From the NCBI GenBank assembly GCA_004794655.1, contig SMMW01000016.1:310001-374000 (forward strand): DNA of 64,000 nt, in the 5' to 3' direction. The stretch is from Marisa cornuarietis. Lineage: Eukaryota; Mollusca; Gastropoda; Architaenioglossa; Ampullariidae. The notes below the pieces were generated by a model. That model was not told the origin of the DNA, made no database searches, and saw only the letters and a program-made list of their open reading frames with translations. The position numbers and the translations under genes are program-made. Positions within the stretch are counted from its first letter, which is position 1. Each line of letters begins with the position of its first letter. This document shows, one piece after another, positions 1-22,539 of this stretch.

Positions 1-1027
1 TCCTGGAAGGGAGGTAAGCGTGAGAGGGCTAGCAGTGTCCCAGGGGAATAACTTGTTTGGCACATTACCGTCTCCTAAAAGCTGACTGACTAGTCCCTTC
101 CTTCTCTGGAATTTCCAGCCTACGAGCATTACAATGCACGGAAGTAGGTCAAACCCCGTGCGGTCACGGGTGTACATGGGTGCGTAAACATAATAATAAT
201 AACAGAAATTTATATAGCGCCTTTCCCTGCTTAACAGTCAGGGTCAATGCGCTTCACAAAAGAAATGCAAAAACACAAAAGACACGAATTCACACAAAAG
301 ACAAACAAAGACAGACTAAAACGGACGCACGCACCATATCATGCAAACGTTATGTCTATAGAATAAAACATGCAAAATAAAATATAGAACATGCAGCGGG
401 AGAGCTGGAACCATGTGTTAACAGTCATGACGCCACAGCAAGGATCTCTTTCATAACGATGCTTGCAGGTGTGTATCCCAGGAATAGAAGACTCAGGGAA
501 TAGTAGTTTACACCACTGACCTAATCCAGGCCAGACGACAAGGGGAAAGGACGGCAGTATCTGGGGTCCGCCGCTGTAGCGGGGCCTCGGTCTGTGCATT
601 TTTGTTTTTTTTACAATGTTTAGGGGAAACTATCAAGGCATTGTACTTGGAAATGTCAAGTTTCAAGACAGCAGTGTGCTGTTCCCAGGCCTGGAAAGGG
701 TTGGGACATGGCTGACGTTGGGTGTATGAGCACTGGGGAGGAGGCCTAGTCAGCTCCATCATGTTCGCATCCCGCTGGACGCTCTTGATGTCGGAATGCT
801 GGTGGACACCGATGTTTATGGTGCAGAAAGGGTATGAAATAATGTCCAAGCAGCAGATAGCCTGGCCTGTAGGCGGCCTGGGTGGCTTGCACGATAGACT
901 GGGGTGGGTAGGAGGAGAAACGGCGGAGGAACGTGTGTGACCGACGTGTGGGCCTCTATATAAACAGCAGCGCATCGAGCAGGAAGTGGATTCACGATAC
1001 ATTCGTCCGATATTCTTGTGTCTGACA
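1..1027. other. Intergenic region, no gene seen
   Basis: No reading frame here looks like conserved protein, and both strands have only short shadow frames. Positions 185-300 carry an AATAAT run followed by a motif of the type tatatagcgcctttc...gcgcttcaca. This resembles the end of interspersed repeats common in marine invertebrates, so I read it as a repeat fragment. A TATA-like element lies near 951-961. Confidence 0.5.
951..962 (+). promoter_or_regulatory. TATA-box-like element
   Basis: The sequence ctctatataaac is a good match to a TATA box, and the 40 bases downstream are GC-richer than the flanks. No coding exon could be tied to it within the next kilobase, so it may be chance or the promoter of an untranslated first exon. 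Confidence 0.2.
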
Positions 1028-1245
1028 CATACTTGTGTCTTTCATATAGTTGTCTAACATATACTTGTGTCTGATATATATATATATATATTTGTGTTTA
1101 TCGTGTATTTGTGTCTACCATATACTTGTGTCTTTCATATAGTTGTCTAACATATAATTCTGACATATACTTGTGTTTATCATGTGCTTGTGTCTATCAT
1201 ACACCTGTCTGACATAGACTTGTTTCTGACAGCGCTAAATGTCTG
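1018..1245 (+). repeat. Degenerate ~18-20 bp tandem repeat (catatacttgtgtct)
   Basis: The unit catatacttgtgtct plus 3-5 variable bases recurs about ten times. A larger unit (cttgtgtctttcatatagttgtctaacatat) appears at about 1031 and again at about 1126, with a short TA run between them. This is a decayed minisatellite with a higher-order unit. Confidence 0.7.
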
Positions 1246-3239
1246 ACACCTCTACCTATCACCTATAGGGTGCTGCTAGCCCCAATTCACACCCTTTACA
1301 TACTGTCCGGGTTCCGTGCATAGGAGGGTCAGGGACCAGTATAAGTCATCAGAGGCATGCATTCTAATCAAGGATGTCGCGTGCACGCACAAAAAAGCCA
1401 CTACAATTTTACCACAGTCAAGACCAGCACACAAATCAGTCAATACCCGCTGTTTGCAGGTGCGGGTGTGGGGTGGGGGAGGGGGGTGCAAAGAGATGGT
1501 CTGTGGGGTTTTTGTCTATGATGTTAGGAAAAATTACAGAACAATGCAACTTTATTAATCTTCAAGGGCATTTATCATTCTGGTAAATAACATATACGTA
1601 ACTCTGTGACCTATTTCTCCACAAATATTGAAATCAAAATATACTTAAGCCTAGCTAACTTTTTAAATTTAAATCTAGGCTTACATAAGAGTATTTGGAA
1701 TTATCTCGGTTTGATTCGCGAGCACAAAAGCAGCAGAGGAATACTTACCAAGCATAAAATGAATCCCAAAAAAGTTGTATTTTTCGTTGTCCACTGTAAA
1801 TTATTAGATACTGATGTATGATGTCTGCAGTATCACTCATACTTTTACTGACTGATCTAGTTTCTGTAGCCACTGAAGCCATTTTTCAATGAGTTTTATT
1901 TATTGTTTGTCTGTTAACACATCGAAAACGGCCCACACAGTAAAATGCCACTCGCCCCCCCCCCACCCCAACTTAGACACACATGCACACGAACTTACGT
2001 ATGTCTATAATCTTTTTCTCTCTCTTACTCACACACACATACATATGATGAAGGTGACCCTGTTGGGTCATGTTCCCACCCCCTCCCGTGTGCTCCAGCT
2101 ATTCGGACATGTTTACGATGAATAAAATGCCCCCTGTTACTTCATCGAGGCATCTTTTGGCAGTGTTCCTTCATTTCATCCTCCGGCAACAAAGATAGAT
2201 ATTTTAAAAAAAAATGAAAGAAAAATGGGTCATGCCGGCACGACCCAGCATACTTCGAAGCTCGTGACCGGATCGTGCACGTGCACGCCGTGCCGCTGTT
2301 AAGACGTAATGTAGAGGTAGTTCTTCTCGAAGATCGTGTTTTTGTCTCGCATTAGTCCACCCGACAGTTGCTTTGACTTTCTCTTTTGCTTTATTTTAGT
2401 TTTTGGTTTATTTTTTAACAGTTTGCAAGAAAGTATGATCAATTTTTTTCAAAATCTTCTTTCGCTGCAAAGACTTTATTCGCAGTTTTTTTCGTCCGCC
2501 ATTTAGAGAACAAGCGAGAGAGCGTCTGTTATTTAAATCTTTGTACCATCCACATCTTTCTTTTTCTCTCGCATATTTATGATATGGTGTACAGGAGTCA
2601 ACACCAACCCACAACTGCATTTATCCCTGTATATTGTTTTTCTCAACGATTTTCAGAGTTATGCCTGGATCAATAGCACATTTTTGCCTCAAACCATTCT
2701 AGGTCATTAATCCTTTACGAAAGCATTTGTATAAAATTTCGAGTCTACATTCCACATTAAGTTTATACTGCTGTGTGTGTGTGTGGGGGGGGGATGATGA
2801 GTGACGTGCTGCGTGTGTATGGCTTGTGTGTTGTGCACGCAGAGGCATGGATTACAAAATGGTTTAAAAGACTAAATCCGACGGTTAACAGTTTTAGAAC
2901 CGAAGGAACCCAAGATGCCTAGCATTATAAAGACTGAGCCAAGCTCCTTTAACAGTGATAACAATACATTTGACCTTTAAGCTTTAGTGCGGCTCACAAT
3001 ACAAATGGATTAGTGGGTGTAAAGGGGGTTGTATCCACCTGTAGTCTACACATCCAAGTGTGCCATATTGCACTAACGCCGCTGTTGATGTTTATTCATT
3101 ATTAAGGAGCGGACTTGTATACGATTCAAAATAACAAACAATGTCTATCTTGTATATTTTACGTTAACATGTATGAAACAAAGGGGATGATGGCGCTTTT
3201 TTGTCGGTGAATGTAATCAAAAAGCGAAAAAGTTAGATT
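1246..3239. other. Intergenic region, no gene seen
   Basis: Low-complexity AT-rich DNA with no conserved reading frame. It contains a short perfect inverted repeat at 1646-1682 (taagcctag / ctaggctta), which could form a hairpin, and a small GT/G run near 2775-2795. Confidence 0.4.
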
Positions 3240-3247
3240 CTTAGAAA

Positions 3248-3779
3248 CACGGACCTTCATTACTGGATAAGCGACTCAGGTTCATGTCCGGTGTAAGTCT
3301 CGGCTTTCCTTTAGACAGGCTTCGTGTTTCCGACTCTTTGTTTGCATACCTTAAATAATTTTTTTAAGTAGATGTTTTGTTTTCGTAACAGAACAATCTA
3401 TATAATTGTTTCCAAAAAATCAAAACAGTGTTTTTTAATTGTTAGTGGTAAAACAAGTCAATAGCATCTGTTGTGATGATGTTTTTATATTATAAAATTG
3501 TCGACAAATCTAAATGCGTTTTCTATAAACAAACAGAACATATTTTACAGATAATACTGTTTATTTTGCAATAAATCTTCTTTAACAAGGTTCTGATGAC
3601 AGAAAATCTTAGTTACTCACTTCTACAATTTCTTCTACGTTAGGAATATCCGCCATTTTGACAGAAAACGGAAGCAAAAGCCCTTCGTTTTTAGGGTTTG
3701 TTACGATTGGTCACTCCTATTATAGAGCAAAGAGGCAACAAATTAAATGAGACACTTATCCAGTGAATGTAGGTCCGTG
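3248..3779. mobile_element. 532-bp DNA transposon with TIRs and 8-bp target-site duplication
   Basis: The two ends are imperfect terminal inverted repeats of about 34 bp. They begin CACGGACC on the left (3248) and end GGTCCGTG on the right (3779), and both contain an ACTGGATAAG core. The element is flanked by a perfect 8-bp direct repeat, cttagaaa (3240-3247 and 3780-3787). An 8-bp duplication with short TIRs is typical of hAT, P and Merlin-type transposons; the superfamily cannot be set from this copy. At 532 bp it is far too short for an autonomous element, so it is a non-autonomous or internally deleted copy. Reading inward from its right end is a start codon followed by a splice donor (see 3621-3656). 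Confidence 0.8.
3621..3656 (-). CDS. Possible transposon-borne start exon (MADIPNVEEIVE)
   Basis: On the minus strand, ATG at 3656 lies in a strong context (AAAATGGCGG). It opens 12 codons reading MADIPNVEEIVE and ends directly on GTGAGTAAC, a strong splice donor in phase 0. It sits about 125 bp inside the right inverted repeat and reads inward, the position expected for the first exon of a transposase. No downstream exon is present inside the element, so I infer an internal deletion that kept the promoter, start and donor. It could also be chance, since only 36 coding bases support it. Confidence 0.3.
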
Positions 3780-3787
3780 CTTAGAAA

Positions 3788-6327
3788 TATTAGAACATGC
3801 GTCATTGTTATTGAAGTCGGGGGAGGACAACAAAAGAGCCACATTTAAGCTGTTAACATTTAATAAATACCAGTTATAATAACGAAATCTATTAAAACCA
3901 TTGTATTCAATGGGGTTTTGGTATTATTGAGTATTATGCCTGTAAGGGAGTTGCGATGCTTCGAATCATAAGCCAGACATTTTAACATTTTTTGTTTGAG
4001 AGAGAGAGCAACTCATCTTCTAGCAAACAAAATCAGTCCATCTGACTTCCCCTCAGCCAGCACCCCTCACCCATTCCACCTGCCCATCCATACATTCATC
4101 GAACTTGTCGTCTGCGAAGTGTCCAAGGTGATCTTGACGGCATGCGCTCCACGTGTTCGGCGCCTGACGATCCGCTCCACGTGGCAGTAACGATCTCTGA
4201 TCCTTGAATTATGTTCCCCAATTATTTCGCCATGGCTCTACCCTCCAGTCGTCAGCTGCACGTTTTAATTAAAAAGCTGATTGGAGGTTTAGGGCGCTAC
4301 CTTCTGTGCCATACCTTAACGATCAACATCGACAAATAGGCGACATCGTGGGCAAGCCTCTTACATGGGGCTAAGTTTTACGCGCTCACACACCTACCTA
4401 GACAGCTCGAATTAAGTAGAAGGATAAGTAAAGTCGTTTACTATTGTCCCAGTCAAACACATACAGTATAATGCACACATTGTCAGCCTAGCTAATGTTT
4501 CCTTTTAATTAATGTCGTGCAGGCGTTGGTGGTCAATACACATACAGCGAGGTTGTACGTGGCAGAAGATGGCGCTGACTGGTACACTAAGGTGACAGCA
4601 ATTAACCCCTCTCCCTCTTTTTTTTGAGGGGTACTAAGTGCTGACAGCAGCATGTTCTAGAAAGAAAATCAGCTGAAAGAACAGCAAATAAGCCTTGCGT
4701 CTTATTTACGATGCCCACCTGTCAGTCTTATGGCGGCATTTTGAAGGTCGTCGAACGTTTGAATCGCTTCTTCGCACCCCGCCTCTCTCACTGCACCTTA
4801 GTTTGTTTATTTTTTACTTAACAAACCTTGGTGACAGACAAGTAAAACCTTTTTTGTCTGCTCTTAGAAAATTGTTTGAAAGAGGAACGGGTTGTTCATG
4901 CAGCGAAAGCGTGCTAGAATATGTTCTTTCACAGGCCACGCAGAAAAAAAATCAAAATGCTCTTCCTGCACGTACGATACTTATTTGCACGAACAGGTAT
5001 TGTGGAACATGACTGCATGTCCACATGCACTTTTCTCTCTCTCTCTCTCTCTACGTGTCTTGCTGGCCCTCACTTCCTCTACAAGTTCTGTTACACGTAA
5101 GGACGTTCTTATCAAGTCAACAGGGTTATATGACATTTATACAAAAACTTTGACAAACTAAATCCAAAGTTTGTTCTTTAAAGAAAGGCTTTACCCTCTT
5201 TGATCTCTCTCTCTCACACACACACATGCGCGGGAATGGTTAAGGTGTTTAAGCATAAAGCGATGTCGACTGTCGTTAATGCACACAACAAGGAACTGTT
5301 CCCATCAAACGCTTTTTTTCTGTTTTACAGACATAGAAATATATCTCCCATTGTGTCGCGATGTCTGGCTGACAGTAAAGCGAAGTGGGTTACATGTTGT
5401 ACGTAAATAACACTACAGTTTCGTGACAATTATTGTTCAGGCGAGTGCAATAACAGACATGGAAACGAGAAAACTATTTTAAGTGATGGGGCTGGGTGGG
5501 TAGGAAGGTGGTTGAAGAATTTCCTACATGGAGTTTGACACCAGATGGTTCGCTGGTGCTTTTCTTCGACCACGGGCTGCTCGAAAGACAGATCCCTTGA
5601 CGCCCCTACGTATGGCCAGAGTTTCTTCGATAACAGTTTGTAAAGTGGGGGTCGACTTATCTTTGGTGCCTGTGTTATCTCCAACGTCCCCGTGACGTCA
5701 TCAGAGGTCACGTGTGTGCGTGTGTCACCTGCCATGTGCGCTCGCGGCTTTGTGTTGGCCCTGTTGCCCCATAGACGTCTGCAAACTGAACAGTTTGAGG
5801 CCAAAATACCTCGCCCCCGAATATGCGACACTGGTGCATAAATCGCGTCATATCTGAAGGTGGCACGCCTACTACGAGGATCAATATCCCGTAACTGCAT
5901 GTGATAAAATCACCACACATCACTGTCTATGGGGCAAAACTAAGATCCATAAAACGCTTAAGGCCATCCAACACGAGCTTCACAGCAGCAGGATCATGAC
6001 GCCACAGTTAGCCGGCATTGGCTGCCGACCCTCGCACACGAGGAACAGCTGCCGATTCTGCCGCTATGGCCATATTCCGTATATATAAGTCGCCTCCATG
6101 GCGATCGTAACAACAATCATGGCCATTTGCTGGATGATGATTACTCAGGAAGTCATGAGATTGTGTAATTATTCAATTATACTTTCCTTGGTTTTGCTGT
6201 CACCACCGCAAATCAAGACAGATCCCTATTCAAACTATGTGGGCGAAAGATTGACAGTACCATTGATAGCCTCAGGATTTACTCGCAACCTACTCGCAGC
6301 TCATGTATGACGATCAGGAACGAAAGA
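3788..6327. other. Intergenic region, no gene seen
   Basis: Scattered frames of 60-150 codons have no recognisable domains and biased, low-complexity composition. The longest (minus strand, about 5430-5900) has no family signature. A TATA-like tatataag occurs at about 6080, just ahead of a short frame starting at 6098, which is too close to act as its core promoter. Confidence 0.4.
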
Positions 6328-6520
6328 AGGGGGAGCGGATTGGTGTTTTACGCCGAGCCAGCAACTTAAGCTATATCATGGCAAGGCATCCAGCCCTGTA
6401 AACACATGCCACATGCAGAGAAAGAACAGTGTGCCCGAGACGAGAGCTGAACCCAGAACAGCCTGCCTTCACTCTAGTGATGAGAGGCGCTAACCGTTGC
6501 GTCACTGGGCTGCCCCAATG
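6328..6520 (-). mobile_element. tRNA-derived SINE, copy 1
   Basis: Read on the minus strand, the element begins GGGGCAGCCCAGTGACGCAA. It has an A-box-like stretch (CAACGGTTAGCGCC) and a B-box-like GGGTTCAGCTCTC, and it ends GCTGGCTCGGCGTAAAACACCAA. That is the plan of a tRNA-derived SINE with the 3' tail often seen in molluscs. A second copy lies at 7835-8003 in the same orientation and shares most of the sequence, which confirms that this is a dispersed repeat. Confidence 0.75.
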
Positions 6521-7526
6521 AAAAAAAGGGAAAAACATGATAAAACATCTGCCTGTGTATCCAAAACATCTTTTAGCCACAGCAGACTGCAGCTTCTGCA
6601 ATAACAATGTGCATGAACTTTTGGAGAAATAAGCTGCTATTTACCAAGCAATAGGGGAGCGGGAAACTGGTATTTTATGCCAATTCCACAACTAAGGATA
6701 TATTATGGCAAATCATTTACCAAGAGATGAATAACAAATACCTAAGGGTTTGCATTGCTTTTGCTCTTTGGATAGGGATAGGGACCTAAGTGAAACTGGG
6801 TGGAGGGGAGGATGGGGCTTAAAGTTGGGTGTGCAGTGTGTCAGTGACAGTGCAGTGTCTCTTTTATGTCTAGTACTTAATATTCAGCTGATATGCTCTG
6901 TTGTCTCATAACTCATGCCACTCAATTTCTGATATATTGCATGCTACCTGTGATGTTATCTTCCTGCTGCTCTGACGCTCGTGGGCGGTGGCCTTTATGG
7001 CGTCACTCACATCCGAAAACCTAGGCCGCAATAAATTATTAATTGAATTAAAGGTTTACAACTTGTCACGTGCTTCAGAGTCGGGGATGAGATTATGCTG
7101 GTGCAAGATCTCAGAAGAATCTTGAAATGAAAGAAACGGCAGTTTTGTGGAAGGTGCGATTCAAACTGGTATTCTATATTGTTCATGATGGGTCATTCAC
7201 CCATACAGTCTCTTCGCACAGATGTTGAATGATTGTACAAGAAAATAAATATGAACAGTTGCTATACAACAACACAACATAACAATGACACTAATAATAA
7301 GGATGGCAATGATAATAATATTAGTACAGTATAAACACAGCTTAAACCAATAAATGTTACTTCAAAAAATTAGTTTAAATAATATTTATAAATTGGATAA
7401 GTTTAGCAAGTGAAGAAAAGTAACAATGCACTCATTATATTGGATGAGCTGGGTTTGATCAGCCGTGTGATAGCCCGATGGTCACTTCTGCAAGACTTGG
7501 TGAGTGGTGGAGGAAAAAAAAGTAAC
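6521..7526. other. Intergenic region, no gene seen
   Basis: AT-rich DNA without a supported gene. Positions 7255-7330 are simple AATAAT-rich sequence. Confidence 0.4.
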
Positions 7527-7620
7527 CCAATAATGAGCAGTGGGTGGGGCGCACTTCCCAATGATGAGCAGTGGGCGGGGCGCACTTCCCAATGATGAGC
7601 AGTGGGCGGGGCGCACTTAA
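7527..7620 (+). repeat. Three tandem copies of a 31-bp unit with GC boxes
   Basis: A 31-bp unit (ccaatgatgagcagtggg followed by cggggcgcacttc) is repeated three times head to tail. The last two copies are almost identical, and the first differs at two positions. The unit contains GGGCGGGGCG, an Sp1/KLF-type GC box, and CCAAT. It could be a small enhancer-like array or just a young minisatellite. Confidence 0.75.
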
Positions 7621-7834
7621 CCAGGGTTTCCCAGCAGGTCAAGGTCGCTGTGTTATCTCACCTTGAGTGCGTAACGCAAGCAACCGATCTTATTTCTGCC
7701 AATCTCTTTACAAGCCACTCAAGTTGTCTCCAAGGGTCAGATGAAAATTCTGTGGTGGTTGTATTAAGATAACGTTAGCCGCTAGAACAAACCGCTCTAG
7801 TTCTTAGCCAAATAGATGAGCTGAGTGGTGGGAA

Positions 7835-8003
7835 GACATTGGTGTTTGACGCCGAGCCAGCAACTAAGGCTATCATCACGGCAAGGCAAGCCACTCCTGT
7901 AAACAGATGCCACATGCAGAGAAAGAACAGCGTGCCCGAGACGAGAGCTGAGCCCAGGACACCCAACCTTCACTGCAGGCGCTGACCGTAGCGATAATGT
8001 TGA
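7835..8003 (-). mobile_element. tRNA-derived SINE, copy 2
   Basis: On the minus strand this shares the body of the SINE at 6328-6520: GCTCAGCTCTCGTCTCGGGC, then the CATGTGGCAT segment, then the tail GCTGGCTCGGCGTCAAACACCAA. It lacks roughly the first 20 bases of copy 1. The differences between copies suggest independent, not very recent insertions. Confidence 0.75.
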
Positions 8004-9764
8004 TGTCATGTTATCTTATATGTGTGCAAAACGTGTTTGTTGCAGGTGACGTTTGATAATTATGCAAAAAAATGTACCATTTGTCTGATCCCTACCAAAT
8101 GTGGCAGGAATATTCGTTTCGATTATGGCACGGTGGTGGGCATTGTTGGCTATTATGCATTACCCCGGAACTTGTTCCACATCCTCCCGTTCTAAGCTGC
8201 TACAGGTAGCTCCAGATAAAGCGATACTACAAACTGCCTCATACCGATGACACGCAAAACAAACGTCGACAACGTCGTCATTTGAGACGGACCGACAAGA
8301 GAGTGAAGGAAGGAAATTATTTCCCCTTGCGCTCAAAATGTTTATGCCTGTTACTGAACATGAATGTCAACCATGAATAAGCACACTTTTAAGTGAAGCG
8401 ACATAGAGCGGCTGAAAGAGTTATCGGCAGAAATCACCCCAGGCAAAGCCGGTTGCATCGGCTACTCTATTTCTAAACGTCAGTCTTCGGTGGTGCTAAA
8501 AGCTACGTATATGAATGTGTGTTTGGTGGTGGTGAGGGAAGGGGACTGTTGTTTCAGATGGTAGGTATCATCTCATACTTCACTAATAAGACGAGGCAAG
8601 TGACCAGGCAGGCTGGCTACCCGGCAGAAGAATGTTAAGATTAAGACATGCTTGTGATTTTAGACAGGTAGATCTGACTGTTTAAGGCAATGCTCTTCTA
8701 TTTTGCTGAATATTCTGCAAGTAAAATTGGGAACTTCATATATGCTTTCTTTGAGTGCATTCTTCCCAAAAACATTTTCAAGTCTGACAGGCAAGATTCA
8801 TTATGCCATCCAGTGATCTGTCAAGAAAAAACTTATTGGTGATGACAATCCTAGAATAGCATTTGGTAAACAGCAAAGCTGTCAGGTATTACTGATGCCG
8901 ACAACAAACAGTTTAAAGTAAATTCTAACAAAAAGTAAACCTACAACTTAATTCTAATGATGACAAGATGCAGAAGTTGATTACAGGCCTATTTCCATTC
9001 CAAAATCAGACTGACACATTTACATTAACTGTTTTTTAAGCCTGTTATGTGCGATCTCTAAGAGAAAGCCTTCTGAGAAAAATCTTGTCAGTTTTCCATC
9101 TATAAAGATGACACATGTCAAGAAGATGAATCTTTTTTCAAGATACAGGTCACAAGGAGGCAAGAGTGGCAGGAGAAAAAAATAAAATAAAATAAAACAA
9201 ATACAAATAATGAGTGAGGCAGACAAAAAAAGAGCGAGGAAGAGGGATAGGAAACAGAAAAATACACTCATTATTATTGAGCCTCTAAGCAAAAACTATT
9301 GATAAACCACTTTTCTTCAAACTTGCCACAATGCCATCTTTTTCATGTCTGATTTGGATTTCTTAAGATATAGCAGCAGTGTTTTATTTCAAATTTTACA
9401 CATGGGAATCTACATGTCAATCTTCTTTCTACCAAACACACACTCCCATACACCTGTTCGCTCATACACACTCACATACAACCCCTCCTCTAGCTCTACA
9501 CACTTAAGAGTATTCTAGTTTCAACTCAAAATACTTTAAATACAAAGAGTCATGGACTGGATGGTAGTTCTGGTGAACTATATTACAAATTAAATTCAAT
9601 CTCAATGCTTATAATTTATGATAAACATCAAATTTAAGGTGCATATTATAAATGAGCAAAACTTTTCTTTCCTTACTATATCCTAATGATGACTGATGGA
9701 TGGAAATGTTTCTCAGAACCCATTTCTGTTGTTTTGCTTAGTCTTCTCGGTCATCACTGCTCCT
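8004..9764. other. Intergenic region, no gene seen
   Basis: AT-rich DNA with no conserved frame. The AAATAAAATAAAATAAAA run near 9178 and the short frame at 9020-9292 are low complexity. The CDK8 transcript, coming from the right on the minus strand, probably ends near 9.7 kb. Confidence 0.4.
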
Positions 9765-9770
9765 TTTATT
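9765..9770 (-). other. Candidate polyadenylation signal for CDK8
   Basis: TTTATT on the plus strand is AATAAA on the minus strand. It lies about 1.5 kb past the CDK8 stop codon and is the first canonical hexamer I found downstream, implying a 3' UTR from 11293 to about 9745. Confidence 0.3.
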
Positions 9771-11293
9771 AAATAAAGTCAAATCACTGTATTTGAAGAC
9801 TATTTTTAGTTGATTATAAATATGTTTACATATCAAAGAAAATGACACAAGAAGCCCCCCCCCTCCACAACAAAATTATATTACACTAAATCCACAGTTA
9901 ACAAGAGTCTTGACTCTTCAATGGAACTGGATGCATCCTTCACCTTGAACAGCGTCTATATCGACAACACATATTTGCAGTATTGCCAGTTATGTCTATG
10001 GAACAAGCAATGACAGTTTGTGCCAAAGTTTATATCACGTCTGGATAGGGCTTAGACAATAAAGGTTTAGTAGCCCTCTTTGCAAAGTAGATTTTTGCCC
10101 ACAATATTTTCTTTAAGACAGTACTTGTACAGTTCTTGGCTAATCATTTTTTTCCCCTACAAACCAAGTCATGTTTCTGGACTTCTAGTGATGTAGTCTG
10201 ACCTTTAACCTTTTCTTTTTACCCTCACCAAGCTGTTTCAGCTTCATTTTTTGTTTCTTGTTCAGTTGGTCCAGTGTGCTATATATGCCTCTGAAGCAAC
10301 CCTCTTTCACTGAGAATTTTCTATCAACTGAGAATTGAGATTGTCTTCATCAGAATAATGGACACACTAAACAGTTTGATAAGACAGCTTTGAGGTTATC
10401 TGTATGTTGAATGTCACCGCACTAGCCTCCTGCCAGTCACATGTAGCGCTGACATGCAAAATTAATTGCTTTTGATTTGCACGCCAGTGCAGATGATCCT
10501 GGCTGTTCACAACCACCAATAACCTTAACTGTGACCTTTGGTCTTTGTTGTGTCACAAACCCATGGAGAAGCAGCTACAGTCATATACTATGATGCACAT
10601 TTCTGAATCCTCAGGTATGTTGCCAGGTTAGAATCATGAATGCAGATTATGCACAAGACTGAAGTCCAGTATGTGTATGAAATGACTGAAGGTCTTGCTC
10701 TCAGGCAATCAAAATTATGGAAAGAAATGTGTTTTTCTCTTTTCACTAACCACAGACTGTAAACTGGTATCTAAGCAGGTAAGCAGCAAACAAATTCACT
10801 GACACCTGTGGAAACAACAAAAATCCATTTGTGAACACGAGTTAATGGGCTTTAGCTGACAGCACCAGCACCAGCTTTGTCTTCAAAGAGCCCAACATGA
10901 TGCACAATAACTGATGAAGCCAGCATCCCTGGTATCTTCTGAATCACCAGCTCTGGCCGATGTTCAATCAATTTCAGGAAAAGATAAAATTAAAACCACT
11001 TTCGCTACACCATCGCTAGTGTTTCATGTTATCCATACTCCTTGATGAGACAAACTGCTAGCTCATCTCCCAAGTTTTTTCTCACACATGTAAATTCATT
11101 TTTATGTCTTCGTCAAACTTGTCAAGACGGCCTTTTAAAAATCACCTTTTCATTTTTGCTTTGCTTTTTTAAAACCATTTTTTAAGCATTCTCAAACACA
11201 AGAATGCTTCACAAAGGGTGTTGCTGCCACCCTAACACTTGTTCTCTCCATTCAGAAGCAGGGCAGGCTTAGCCCAGTCTCTCGATGTTTGTG

Positions 11294-22539
<11,246 letters not shown>

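Noticed and set aside
5430..5923. 156-codon minus-strand frame
   Set aside because: No recognisable motif, overlaps another random frame, and has no splice or promoter context.
6098..6310. Short secreted-looking frame after a TATA-like box
   Set aside because: The TATA-like motif is under 20 bases from the ATG, there is no family match, and such frames are expected by chance.
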